DNA from: Syntrophobacterales bacterium
GTDB lineage: Bacteria; Desulfobacterota; Desulfobaccia; Desulfobaccales; 0-14-0-80-60-11
DNA: 23,353 nt
Direction of reading: 5' to 3'
NCBI GenBank assembly: GCA_023229795.1
Contig: JALNYP010000063.1
Coordinates: 1 to 23,353, forward strand
The translations under genes and the position numbers were made by a program. This document shows positions 6,597 through 15,276 of the stretch, one piece after another. Under the pieces are notes generated by a model that was not told where the DNA came from, searched no databases, and saw only the letters and a program-made list of their open reading frames with translations. Within the stretch, counting starts at the first letter, position 1. The number at the start of each line of letters is the position of its first letter.

Positions 6597-9500
6597 TTAT
6601 TGTCCAGCAGGACCAATAAGGGTCTCGCAGTACGTCCCGCCGGCGTCGTCCAGCGCCTCAAAGCGCCAGGTCCCGGTAAGGTCAGACTTCTTCGCCCGAA
6701 TGGACTGCCCTGAACTGATCAACTTGTCGTCCTGATACCAGCGATAACCCGCCACCCGGCCGTCGCTGTCCTGGCAAGCCGCCTTCCACCAGCGATAGTC
6801 CCCCGCTTCCCAGGTGGTCACCTGACAGGTTGGCGGCTGGTTGGCAATGACGCTCAGCGGATAGTCCGCCTCCACCACCTTGCCCAGCTTGGACAGCGCC
6901 TGCAAACGCGCCGTATAATCCCCGGCCTTTAAGCCCTTGATAACCCCGCTGCCGGTGAAACTCGTAACCTGGGCGTCAGGCGAGTTGATGGTAAACAGAT
7001 ATTCCGCCAGCCGGTCCTGGGGATGGCCACCGGTTACGTTGGCCCGCAGGGTGAGGTCCAGCAACTCTCGGTGCAACGAGTTGGAAAACAACGGTGCGAA
7101 CACCACCTGGAAGGGAGCCGGTTCCCCCAAAGTCACGGTCCCACTCGCTTGCCCAGTCGCCCCCCGGGCGTCGGTGATCGTCACCCCGACCTCGAAACTG
7201 CCCGCCTCCGGGAAGTTCACCTGCAAGACCCGGCCCTGGTCTTGTTCCCGCACTAACTGCGCTGCGGCCGGCAACTGCCAGGCATACGCCGGTTTTTCCA
7301 GCTTGCCGCTATAGCCGCTCTCAGGAGTTGCAGTCAGCGTCACCAAAGACGGGGCCACCTCCGGGGCGATCTTAGTATCCACCCGGAACTCGGGCCAGGC
7401 ATAGGTCCCCACCGTCACCGCCCGCCTGAACGTGGCCAGCGTCTGCTCTTTGAAACCTTCGATCCAGGCGACGTACTCCATCAAGGCCCGGTGCTTCTCG
7501 GCATCCTGCGCCGTGGGGCTGTATTCCAAGTCCGGACCCTTAACTATACTGCCATCCGGGAGATGCCACTCGCCGCGCACCGGATACATCGCCGGGTCCA
7601 ACCCCGCAGTCAGGTTCAATTTGGCGGTAGAGACATAGGTCTTGGCCGCCACCAGATTGTATTCCATGTAAGTCGGTACGGCGATGAGGCCCGTGGGAGG
7701 CCTGGGCGGCACCACCCGCACATAGAGGTTGCCCCTAACCCAGGCTGATCTGTCCGACTCCGGAGCCGCCGCCATTCTCGTCTGCACCGTATAGAGCAAC
7801 GAGGCAGTGTCTGTCGGCGTGACCTCAAGACTGGGGCCAGTAAGCAGCTTCTCGCCGGTACGGTTATACCACTCGATTATTACGTCCTCAGCCGGCACCG
7901 GCTGGCTGTCAACCGTCACCTGGGCCTTCAAGGTCACCGGCGTGCCGACAATCACCGCCGCCGGTGCGGAGAGTTCCAACTGTGGCACCTTATAAGCGAT
8001 GAGCTGCACACCTTCCGAATAGCCCACCGCGCCGCTTAAGCTATTGGTCATCTGGGCCCGGACGATGTATGCGCCTGCATTGACATTAGTCGTGATTTGA
8101 TACGGAGCTTTGGCCTCCAGGTTCTGCCAGGAGGCGCCGTTATCCGCGCTCATCTGCCAGACCACGCTGCCCATCACCCGCCGAGTGTCCGAATCCACCT
8201 GCAACGACATGACCGTATTCAACGGCGCCGGGCCGGTCAGGGTGCGGGAATAAATCTGGCCTTCCGGGGCTGTCCCCTTCAACACCGTCGAATAAGCAAT
8301 ATTCGACTCTAGACTCCGTGAATAAAAGTCTTTGCCTGCCGGCGGCACCAACTCCACCTGGGCCTGCAACTTTTGGAAGCCGATCTGGAAGCCGGTAAGG
8401 GCGGTTTCCGCAACCCCGTTCGTCAGGGGTTGATAATCCGTCAGGGTCTGGAACTCGTTTTTCCGATCCAGGTAGCCGAACCGGACCCGCCAGGCTCCAT
8501 CCGTTAACTCATTAGAGATTATCTCATCGTGCGGACCCGGAACCCCCACGGCCAGTTTCACCGGCACCCCCGAGGTGTCCAGGGTCTGGTTCATAGCGGT
8601 CAGCGTTGCCTTGATGCGCTTGGACGGTATCCCCATCACCACTATCTGCTTTTCTACCACCCAGTCGGGCAGGTTGGTGTAATACAGCTTCGCAATCACC
8701 TGCCGATTTTCCCACAGACCCAACTCCCCGGTTTTGAGGTTGCGGCTGGAGATGACGTTGTTGGCCGAGACATACTGCCGACTGGTATGGCCTTCGTCCG
8801 TGCCATCCAGTTCCAGGGTCATGTTCGTATTGGTCAGCTTGGTGCCGAATTTCACTTTGCCAAATTCGCCGCCTTTCAACTCCGACATGATATACAACGA
8901 GTCGTTGACCTTCTCCCCATAGAGCCCGGCCTCAAATGAGAGCTCCGGCAGAGGCGGGTTTACCACCGTAAGAGTAGTGTTGCCGGTCGCGGCGTTCTCT
9001 ATCGTCCCATACGGACTGTAGAGGTCTACCGTCCAGTTCACCGCCTGGTCCCCGGTTTGGGCAAAATTGCCGGTCAACTGCGCCACGGCGTCCCACGACG
9101 AAGGCCCGGTGGCCTGCATACCCGCGGGCACCTTTAGCCAGCGCACCAGGCACACCACCTGGTTGGCTTCTTCTTCCTGGGCCTCGGCCACAGTATTTGC
9201 CACTGTCGGACATTTGTAAGTGCCGTTGGACTGCAACTTGACGGCAACGTCCTGGACTTTACGATAAAAGCTCGCGACCTCCGGGGATGTCTTCACCGTG
9301 AACGCCAGATTCTGGATCGACGCACGTTCCAGCGCCTGGCCCGTGCCGCTGGCCACCTTGTACTGCTGGCCATTGTTATAAATATAAAGTTCGTAACCGG
9401 GAGTGAAGTCGCCGGTCGGCGGCAACACCCCTCTCATAGAATTTGCACTCCCCTGGTAATTGGCCGGCAACCCGCTCCATTGTACCAGGCAGACCGGGTC

Positions 9501-11846
9501 GTTGATGGGGTCGGCTACCCGGGCTTCTTCCGCATACTTGGTCAACCGGCAAAGCGTCCCGGACCCTTTGAGCAGATCAATGCGCTGGGTCTGGATAATT
9601 GGTTGCACCGCCCAACCCGGGTCCGCCGACAACTGCACCTCCGGCCGCCAAAAGTTCACCTGCGCGGTGACCAATGGATAGCTGGGCGCCGTGATGATGA
9701 CCAGCAGATCCACCTGGCCTGGCTCCTCGGCTCGCATCGGCAGGTTCAACCTGCCGCCGGCGGCGCCGAAATCATAGCCCGCCAGGGTCTTCTGCTCGCC
9801 GGGCGCCAGCGATAACCCCTGGATCACCAGCGTGGTGGTGGAGGTCGATCTCGACATCAATGCCAGGTCATAGGTCCCGGCCAGCGGCGCCCCACCCATC
9901 GTGATAACCCCGCTGGACAGTGCCTGCTTTCCGTCAATATGCACCACATCGGCGGGAATCACCGGCAGGTTCAAAGTGTCTTTGCCGGTGGAGGCTATCT
10001 TGATCTCCGGCGGTGCGTATGTGAACGGCACCGTCCGGGTTGCCACATTGCCCGAGGCGTCCTGGGCCGACACCTCCAGGGCGTACGCCGCCCCCATGGA
10101 AGGGAACATCAACGGGTACTCCGGGACATAAGCCCCGTCCTGGCGGCGGTAGGCCAGGGTTACGTTCATCCCCTGGGGCCCGCCAGTCAGCCGCACGCTC
10201 TGGACCTGGGGAGACGGGTCGGCGTTGTCGCTGACGGTAAAACTGACCCGACTCAGGTCTTCGATCCGGTCGTGGTCGGACATCGCGGCGGCGTCTTTAA
10301 AAAACGACACCGTCGGCGGGGTATGGTCCACCGCCACCACCTCCTTAGGCTGGCTGGCAGTATTGCCGAAATTATCTTGGGCCCACAGGGTGAACTGCCA
10401 GTCGCCTTCCGGCAGGGAGTCATAACTTACGGCGACCTGGTGAGTATCCCCCTCCACACTGGTAATTGTGCCGTTTAGTTGCATCTCCTGGCCGGTAGCG
10501 GAGTTACGCGCCAGCAACCAGCCCCTGGCAACCCCGACCGTCCCCTCAAACGCCCCGGTCTGAGGCTCATTAATCTGGAATGTAACTGTCTGGCTCCGAA
10601 GATCCAAAGTGTAGGAAGTGATGGAGGGAGGGACCAAATCCCATCCAAAGATTGTTTGTTTAGATGGAGAGGTGCTAATATTATTCGGGTCTTTTACATA
10701 GCAATACGTATTATGCAATTCCATTGTCCCAGGAGTGGGAACAATATTGGCGTCGAGAGTGCATTCCGTCTGCCCTACAGGAATTGTGCAGGTGCCGCTT
10801 ACCGGCTCGACAAACACCTGGTCATAGTTGCGCGGCTCCACCACAACCCTGATCTTGGATACGGCTACCGGGGCGTTGGAACGAAGGGATAGATCGCCAG
10901 CCGTAAGATCGCTCCAGCCGGTATCGGATCGGTAGTACTGCCAGGAAACGATAGCAGGGGGCTCCAAGTTATAATTGACGGTATTCTCGACTACCCGCCT
11001 GTTCCATGCAATGTCGTAGATGATGAATCTCAACCCCAGGGGACCGCTTGTGTTCGGCAGATGGGTACCGATGGCAACAGACTCGGACTGCCCCGTTCCT
11101 ATCCCTACCCTTTGCGTCGAGGCGTCGTACCAGCCTGGAAGCGAATAGTACACGCTGCCATTGCCCGGATTGAAACTTTCGAACTGGACGCTGGCAATCC
11201 CGCTTACTCCATCACTTACACCATTCACCGAAATCTTCTTTGTCCCATAAGGGCCTACAAGCAGGTTGTCCGTGACGGCGCCGCTGTAATAATCTGAGTC
11301 CCAAAGCATTCCCCCTGCCGCCGGCGGTGTCCGGTCCACCACGATGGTATAGGTAGGCGACCCATCGCTGTGATTTATCCAGGAATAAGCATTACAACCG
11401 TAATCTGCATAGCCCCATTGGACACAACCATTCCACCAGGCCGTACATTCATATCTTAAATCATGGCTCACACAATCATTGCTATAATAACTAGAGGATA
11501 AGTGGTATGTCCCGTCGCTCAGAGCCGGCGTGGTCACCACCTTGCCATAGTAGGTCTGGCCGAGCACGGTGAAGCTGTCCGAACTGCCGACCACCGAGGT
11601 CATCGTCGGCGCAACCACGTTTTGGCCACTGGCGTTGGTTATGGAATAGCCAGCCTTCAGGCCTTGACTGGCCTTGAGATACAGGGTAAGCGGACCTGCG
11701 GCGTTGATATACTGCGTCGTAGGGCTGACGGTCTGCGTAGCGCTGTCCGGATCGGTGAAAGAAATCGCGGCCACGTTGGCCCAGGCCGACAGCGGCGCCA
11801 ATGTGAGCATGACGGCGCACAAGATAATTTTGATATTTCTATGCAT
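6597..11846 (-). CDS. Giant secreted Ig-like multidomain protein of a conjugative element
   Basis: 1749 residues. A Sec signal peptide (about 1-23, ending SAWA) leads into an N-terminal domain (VAAISFTDPDSATQTVSPT) resembling, from memory, DUF4165 of plasmid-borne Ig-like proteins. A cysteine-rich patch lies at about 124-155. A long series of beta-sandwich domains follows, many starting DRTPP, DHTPP or PPA. Two related domains centred near 786 and 898 share CLVQW/CLVRW, and PKD-like domains lie near the C-terminus (TPESGYSGKLEKPAYAW). There is no transmembrane helix or sortase signal. Very large Ig-like proteins are coded by IncHI plasmids (R27 RSP) and are needed for their conjugation at the cell surface, so a recipient-contact or appendage role is likely. 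GGAGG precedes the ATG; the gene follows a BamE-like lipoprotein gene by nine bases and ends at its own terminator. Confidence 0.85.
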   Translation of the reverse strand: MHRNIKIILCAVMLTLAPLSAWANVAAISFTDPDSATQTVSPTTQYINAAGPLTLYLKASQGLKAGYSITNASGQNVVAPTMTSVVGSSDSFTVLGQTYYGKVVTTPALSDGTYHLSSSYYSNDCVSHDLRYECTAWWNGCVQWGYADYGCNAYSWINHSDGSPTYTIVVDRTPPAAGGMLWDSDYYSGAVTDNLLVGPYGTKKISVNGVSDGVSGIASVQFESFNPGNGSVYYSLPGWYDASTQRVGIGTGQSESVAIGTHLPNTSGPLGLRFIIYDIAWNRRVVENTVNYNLEPPAIVSWQYYRSDTGWSDLTAGDLSLRSNAPVAVSKIRVVVEPRNYDQVFVEPVSGTCTIPVGQTECTLDANIVPTPGTMELHNTYCYVKDPNNISTSPSKQTIFGWDLVPPSITSYTLDLRSQTVTFQINEPQTGAFEGTVGVARGWLLARNSATGQEMQLNGTITSVEGDTHQVAVSYDSLPEGDWQFTLWAQDNFGNTASQPKEVVAVDHTPPTVSFFKDAAAMSDHDRIEDLSRVSFTVSDNADPSPQVQSVRLTGGPQGMNVTLAYRRQDGAYVPEYPLMFPSMGAAYALEVSAQDASGNVATRTVPFTYAPPEIKIASTGKDTLNLPVIPADVVHIDGKQALSSGVITMGGAPLAGTYDLALMSRSTSTTTLVIQGLSLAPGEQKTLAGYDFGAAGGRLNLPMRAEEPGQVDLLVIITAPSYPLVTAQVNFWRPEVQLSADPGWAVQPIIQTQRIDLLKGSGTLCRLTKYAEEARVADPINDPVCLVQWSGLPANYQGSANSMRGVLPPTGDFTPGYELYIYNNGQQYKVASGTGQALERASIQNLAFTVKTSPEVASFYRKVQDVAVKLQSNGTYKCPTVANTVAEAQEEEANQVVCLVRWLKVPAGMQATGPSSWDAVAQLTGNFAQTGDQAVNWTVDLYSPYGTIENAATGNTTLTVVNPPLPELSFEAGLYGEKVNDSLYIMSELKGGEFGKVKFGTKLTNTNMTLELDGTDEGHTSRQYVSANNVISSRNLKTGELGLWENRQVIAKLYYTNLPDWVVEKQIVVMGIPSKRIKATLTAMNQTLDTSGVPVKLAVGVPGPHDEIISNELTDGAWRVRFGYLDRKNEFQTLTDYQPLTNGVAETALTGFQIGFQKLQAQVELVPPAGKDFYSRSLESNIAYSTVLKGTAPEGQIYSRTLTGPAPLNTVMSLQVDSDTRRVMGSVVWQMSADNGASWQNLEAKAPYQITTNVNAGAYIVRAQMTNSLSGAVGYSEGVQLIAYKVPQLELSAPAAVIVGTPVTLKAQVTVDSQPVPAEDVIIEWYNRTGEKLLTGPSLEVTPTDTASLLYTVQTRMAAAPESDRSAWVRGNLYVRVVPPRPPTGLIAVPTYMEYNLVAAKTYVSTAKLNLTAGLDPAMYPVRGEWHLPDGSIVKGPDLEYSPTAQDAEKHRALMEYVAWIEGFKEQTLATFRRAVTVGTYAWPEFRVDTKIAPEVAPSLVTLTATPESGYSGKLEKPAYAWQLPAAAQLVREQDQGRVLQVNFPEAGSFEVGVTITDARGATGQASGTVTLGEPAPFQVVFAPLFSNSLHRELLDLTLRANVTGGHPQDRLAEYLFTINSPDAQVTSFTGSGVIKGLKAGDYTARLQALSKLGKVVEADYPLSVIANQPPTCQVTTWEAGDYRWWKAACQDSDGRVAGYRWYQDDKLISSGQSIRAKKSDLTGTWRFEALDDAGGTYCETLIGPAGQ

Positions 11847-11855
11847 GGCCCCCTC

Positions 11856-12131
11856 CTAACGAACCTTGCGGCCAGTTACTTGTTTGCCGGTAACCTTATC
11901 CTGGTTGAGCACCAGCAAAACCTTTTGGCCCTCAAACCGCCAGCTCAGCAACTCACCTTGAGCCGTGGTTTGCCTTTCTTGGGGTTTACCTAAAATTGCA
12001 ACCGCCTCGGCTTTGGTCATGCCGAGTTTGACCTGGCTAACCTCACGGCTGGCTTGACCACATCCCAGCAGAGAGCCAAAAAATACCAACATGGTTAAAA
12101 TCAAGACCACAGACAAGCAGGTTTTCTTCAT
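11856..12131 (-). CDS. BamE/SmpA/OmlA-like small lipoprotein
   Basis: 91 residues. A lipoprotein signal ends LLGC (lipid cysteine at 24). The mature part has the signature of the SmpA/OmlA (BamE) fold: VKLGMTKAEAVAILGKPQER, then a strand pair ending LLSWRFEGQKVLLVLNQDKV. BamE itself is a subunit of the outer-membrane beta-barrel assembly machine; many short SmpA-like lipoproteins have other roles. Here it is the first gene of a two-gene unit with the giant Ig-like protein, so it may help export, anchor or stabilise that protein at the outer membrane (inference). AAGGAGG precedes the ATG. It is too short and too isolated to be the housekeeping bamE. Confidence 0.82.
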   Translation of the reverse strand: MKKTCLSVVLILTMLVFFGSLLGCGQASREVSQVKLGMTKAEAVAILGKPQERQTTAQGELLSWRFEGQKVLLVLNQDKVTGKQVTGRKVR

Positions 12132-12221
12132 GACTTCCTCCTTACGGGGGAGGGCGACGAAGCCCGATTTGGCAGTTTGAATCTATAGTTCGACTGGTTA
12201 GCTGTATCTCCACCTACACAA

Positions 12222-12251
12222 TAAAAAAACGGCAGACGAATATGTCTGCCG
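12222..12251 (-). terminator. Rho-independent terminator after the DUF4400 gene
   Basis: Minus-strand CGGCAGAC (12251-12244), loop ATATTC, GTCTGCCG (12237-12230) make a perfect 8-bp stem followed by seven T. It lies 37 bases past the stop of the DUF4400 gene and ends the traD unit. The bamE-like unit must have its own promoter in the roughly 90 bases that follow; I see only a possible -10 (TATAGA) there without a good -35. Confidence 0.88.
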
Positions 12252-12288
12252 AAATTTAATGATTGAACTATCTAATTCGAGTTTTTTG

Positions 12289-12933
12289 CTAAAATCGCTT
12301 GGCGCTCTTCACTACCGCGAACCACAGCGCAAAGGCGACCGCGCCCAAACCCACCGGGACCGCCAGGGGCGACATCATGGTGACAGGCATCAAAGGGGAC
12401 AGCAAAAGGACCATGAACACCCCGGCGATTATCCACTCGGCGATACGATACATCAGGGGGCTGGAAGAACCCGTCTGATACTTCAATATTTGCCGCTGCA
12501 AAACGGCGTCAATAAACGCGGCCGGAATAAACAACAGGGCGCAGGGCAGCCAAAGCTCCACCACCCCGAACCGAAATAGCATCTGACGAATCGCCACCCA
12601 GAACACGTCCAGCCGGTTGGCGAACCAGCTGCCCAAGCCGCGGTCGTCGAACGGGTCCTTGCCCCGGCGTTCGGCCAGAGAATAACTGCTCGCCAGCACC
12701 CCGGTGTCCACTACGAACCGTTTAAACCAACCGGAGGACGTGGCTTCGATGCTTTGTAAGACCTCCTCCCCCAACTGCCTCTGCACCATCTGCAGTTCAC
12801 TAACATGCACCTGCTTCATCCGAGAAGCGGGTAGAGCCAAAAAAATCAGCCCTAGTTCGCTTAAAAATAAAACCAAGGTCAAGACGGGCAAAGATATCCC
12901 GATAAGCGACAAGCCGCGATCACCACTAGCCAT
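12289..12933 (-). CDS. DUF4400-type integral membrane protein of conjugative elements
   Basis: 214 residues with four likely membrane helices: about 11-34 (ISLPVLTLVLFLSELGLIFL), 125-142, 163-182 and 188-206. A soluble periplasmic or cytoplasmic loop between helices 1 and 2 contains RGKDPFDDRGLGSWFANRLD. The hydrophobicity pattern and the position downstream of traD match the DUF4400 family, which follows traD in SXT/R391 and IncA/C elements (called traJ in some annotations). The role is unproven; a partner of the coupling protein is often assumed. It overlaps the upstream gene by eight bases. GGAGG lies 11 bases before the ATG. A terminator follows. Confidence 0.78.
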   Translation of the reverse strand: MASGDRGLSLIGISLPVLTLVLFLSELGLIFLALPASRMKQVHVSELQMVQRQLGEEVLQSIEATSSGWFKRFVVDTGVLASSYSLAERRGKDPFDDRGLGSWFANRLDVFWVAIRQMLFRFGVVELWLPCALLFIPAAFIDAVLQRQILKYQTGSSSPLMYRIAEWIIAGVFMVLLLSPLMPVTMMSPLAVPVGLGAVAFALWFAVVKSAKRF

Positions 12934-13471
12934 GATCGACGTTTCCTCCCAACAGGTCCAACAACCGCCCCCCGGCCCAAGTGCAAGGATAATTGCTATC
13001 GGACAGGACTAAGCGGCACAACCGCCCGGCTCCGTCACCGTCGCCGGAAAGTCCTTTCGTGGCCGATTGAGGGTCCTCCCAACTAACCTCTATATTCCCG
13101 GGATTCTCCAGCCGCCAATCCAGGTAGGGCCGCTCTGCCACTTCCCAGGCCCCACCATTCGAGGCCCGCACCCGGCAACCGAAAACTGCCGCCGCTCGAG
13201 AAAACACCCCCTGGAAATAATGCAGAAAAACGTTCTGATCCCAGGTGGCAGGATTGTACCGGCCTTTGCGCCGATAGAAATTATTGGTCCCCTCCGCCAG
13301 GCTGCCCGCCAGTAAAGACACCGGCTCGCCCGGCAAACTGATTTCGTCTCCTACGCGCCGGGCCAACTCCAACAGAAGACCTTCCGATCCCGGCCATAGC
13401 ATATACAAGTATTGCTTTACGAAACTGCTTCGCCGCGACCGGAGCATCGCCGACTCTAACACGCGGGACAT
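12926..13471 (-). CDS. Uncharacterised conjugation-cluster protein, 181 residues
   Basis: I do not recognise the family. The protein is soluble by composition, without signal peptide or membrane helix. It begins with a basic segment (MSRVLESAMLRSRRSSFVKQ) followed by a helical region (EGLLLELARRVGDEIS). The middle has GTNNFYRRKGRYNPATWDQN and a FLHYFQGVFSRAAAVFG helix. A carboxy-terminal part carries three cysteines (VFGC, LCRL, YPCTW). It is flanked by the ParB-methyltransferase fusion (24 bases upstream) and the DUF4400 gene (eight-base overlap downstream), so all three are probably one translational unit with traD. The GGAGG upstream is 15 bases from the ATG at 13471, longer than usual, so a slightly different start is possible. 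Confidence 0.72.
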   Translation of the reverse strand: MSRVLESAMLRSRRSSFVKQYLYMLWPGSEGLLLELARRVGDEISLPGEPVSLLAGSLAEGTNNFYRRKGRYNPATWDQNVFLHYFQGVFSRAAAVFGCRVRASNGGAWEVAERPYLDWRLENPGNIEVSWEDPQSATKGLSGDGDGAGRLCRLVLSDSNYPCTWAGGRLLDLLGGNVDHG

Positions 13472-13495
13472 TAATTCGTTAATCTTCCTCCCCTC

Positions 13496-15139
13496 CTATG
13501 TTGCGCTTTCCTCAGCCAGGCGTACCTGGCTGATGCGCTGGTTGGCAGCCCGCACGTCGGTTTCCTCTGCCCCGAAACACAAGAAGCGTCTCCCCAGCGA
13601 CCGGGCCACCTGGCCGGTGATGCCAGTTCCCACTAAGGGGTTAACCACTAACTGCCCAGGATAGGTCAAGCCTTTCAGCAATTGCCGGATGATGAATCGA
13701 TTCGAGATGTGATGGTCTTCAACCCCGTCATCAAACCAATCCCAGCCCGCTTCGGAGGCCTCACCCTTCCGGTAGATCAGCAGCAACCGCCATTTCTCCC
13801 GGATGTGCAGATCCGGAACTTCCTGCTTGGTACGGAACACCGAGCAGGACCAAAAATAAGTCAGCCCCGCGCCGGACAGCCGGGACATGGCCTCGGGAAG
13901 CCAGCGCTTGTCCACGTACACGCAGAGATACTTGCCCGAGGTCAGCACCCGGGCGGCCAAATCTCCCAGCATACCCACCTGCTCCAGGTCGGCCATCGCG
14001 TCGCTGTAAATCAAATGCGCCGAGTTAGCCGGAAACTCCCGCAGCAATGCCTCCAGCCCAGTCTGGTGCACATAATCCAGAGCCCAGGGTCCCAGCGTTT
14101 GAGCGTCGTCCGGAATCGGCATCTCCTCCGGCTGCGCGGCCCGCTGGCGTTTCTGCCAGACCTCCACGATTTCAGTGGTCATCAACCAGGCCAGATGGGG
14201 ATCAAAAAGCTCCTGAGACCAGAGGCGCCACCACCACATAACATCCGGATGAATCTCGATGGCGCCGTCAATGGCCTCGGGAGGAATACCTTTAAGACGG
14301 CCGACATGATATAAGGCCTCCATCAGTTCTTCATCGGGTCTGGGGGGAGGGACGGGGAGGATCTCGGTCATTCTTTCCAAATAGGTCGGCTCCATAATTT
14401 TTTTACGCAACTGCTCTTCAGCGGGGGTGAGAGAGGCTATTTGCCTGGGTCTTTTCTTTGCTCCGGTTTTTTCCTGAACTTGCTGGTAGACCTGGTTCAC
14501 CGTAGCCTTGCCCTGTTTGGCCTTATCCCAGGCCTCCGCTACCTCGGGGTCTGTTTCGGCGGCCTCCTTGATCTTCTTGCCTTTCCACAAGGTGTCCCGA
14601 CCAACCCCCACCTGGCGGGCCGCATGATCTAAGGCTTGCCCATGTTTTCCCGGTTCATCCGATTTCGGATTAACCGGAGACCCATCACTAACCCTCGCCG
14701 ATTCCTGGGCTTTTCTACCCTGTTTCAAGTTTTGGTCCCCGGCCTGCCGCTGCCTCTCCCTGGCCTTTTCCTGTTCGATTTCTTCCAGCTTCAGACCCAA
14801 TTCCACCCGCTGCGCCGTGGTCAAATGCCGGCGATGCAGGTTGGTGTTGATAATGAACATTTTCTCGGCGTAATGATCTTCAAATTCATGGGTTTTCACG
14901 TAGACCCACTCCAACTCGGATTCATCGGCGATCTGTAAGCGGGTGTAGCCGTCCAAAACCACTTCGTCGTCGTTGACGACGAGGGGCAGCGCTGGGTTTA
15001 AGCCGTCGCGTTCTATGTCCCTCTTGAGGAGCTGGTAATCCTCATCGCTCGGGCGAGGTACTAGTTCCAGGTAGTTCTTCTGCCGCTGCAACTCTGTCCT
15101 GGGGACCATCCGGATTTCGCGGGGCTTAAAATCTGACAT
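13496..15139 (-). CDS. ParB-like domain fused to a degenerate DNA methyltransferase
   Basis: 547 residues. The N-terminal ParB/Srx-like domain (about 10-110) has LELVPRPSDEDYQLLKRDI, a PLVVNDDEVVLDGYTRLQIA segment (the usual DG.HR becomes DGYTR) and NTNLHRRHLTTAQRVELGLK. A charged helical linker and a helix-turn-helix-like region (HAARQVGVGRDTLW) follow. The C-terminal part (about 350-540) has the layout of a beta-class N4/N6 methyltransferase: a motif IV position reading IYSDAM where DPPY is expected, and a motif I position reading NPLVGTG where DPF.GSG is usual, followed by ARSLGRRFLCFGAE. Both catalytic/SAM motifs are altered, so it is probably a non-catalytic DNA-binding protein. I moved the start to ATG 15139, which has AGGAG seven bases upstream. 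It lies between traD and the unknown gene. Confidence 0.8.
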   Translation of the reverse strand: MSDFKPREIRMVPRTELQRQKNYLELVPRPSDEDYQLLKRDIERDGLNPALPLVVNDDEVVLDGYTRLQIADESELEWVYVKTHEFEDHYAEKMFIINTNLHRRHLTTAQRVELGLKLEEIEQEKARERQRQAGDQNLKQGRKAQESARVSDGSPVNPKSDEPGKHGQALDHAARQVGVGRDTLWKGKKIKEAAETDPEVAEAWDKAKQGKATVNQVYQQVQEKTGAKKRPRQIASLTPAEEQLRKKIMEPTYLERMTEILPVPPPRPDEELMEALYHVGRLKGIPPEAIDGAIEIHPDVMWWWRLWSQELFDPHLAWLMTTEIVEVWQKRQRAAQPEEMPIPDDAQTLGPWALDYVHQTGLEALLREFPANSAHLIYSDAMADLEQVGMLGDLAARVLTSGKYLCVYVDKRWLPEAMSRLSGAGLTYFWSCSVFRTKQEVPDLHIREKWRLLLIYRKGEASEAGWDWFDDGVEDHHISNRFIIRQLLKGLTYPGQLVVNPLVGTGITGQVARSLGRRFLCFGAEETDVRAANQRISQVRLAEESAT

Positions 15140-15244
15140 TGGGCCTCTCCTCATCAACAATGAACAAATTATGGGCAGCTTGCTTTCTGTTTGCGGGCCT
15201 GAATTATAGCGATTAAGGTTGTTTTTTAGGGTTTTCTGTTAAAG

Positions 15245-15268
15245 CACGATAACACGATAACACGAATA
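15245..15268. repeat. Three tandem 8-bp units (CACGATAA) between traD and the ParB fusion
   Basis: CACGATAA at 15245-15252 and 15253-15260, then a variant CACGAATA at 15261-15268. They lie in the 137-base gap upstream of the ParB-like gene and just past the traD stop. The same word, in the opposite orientation, occurs as two units at 19976-19991. Short phased repeats upstream of a ParB-family gene may be its binding site or an operator; this is inference. Confidence 0.55.
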
Positions 15269-15276
15269 GCCGAAAA

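Noticed and set aside
11856..12131. Housekeeping bamE
   Set aside because: The protein is SmpA-like but sits inside a conjugation cluster in a two-gene unit with the giant Ig-like gene; an element-borne relative is more likely.
13682..14314. 210-residue plus-strand open frame
   Set aside because: Shadow of the ParB-methyltransferase gene; no ribosome site and no recognisable domain.
15203..15231. Candidate promoter for the ParB fusion (perfect TATAAT at 15203-15208, minus strand)
   Set aside because: The hexamer 17 bases upstream is CCCTAA, far from a -35; only the -10 is good, so I do not list it as a promoter.
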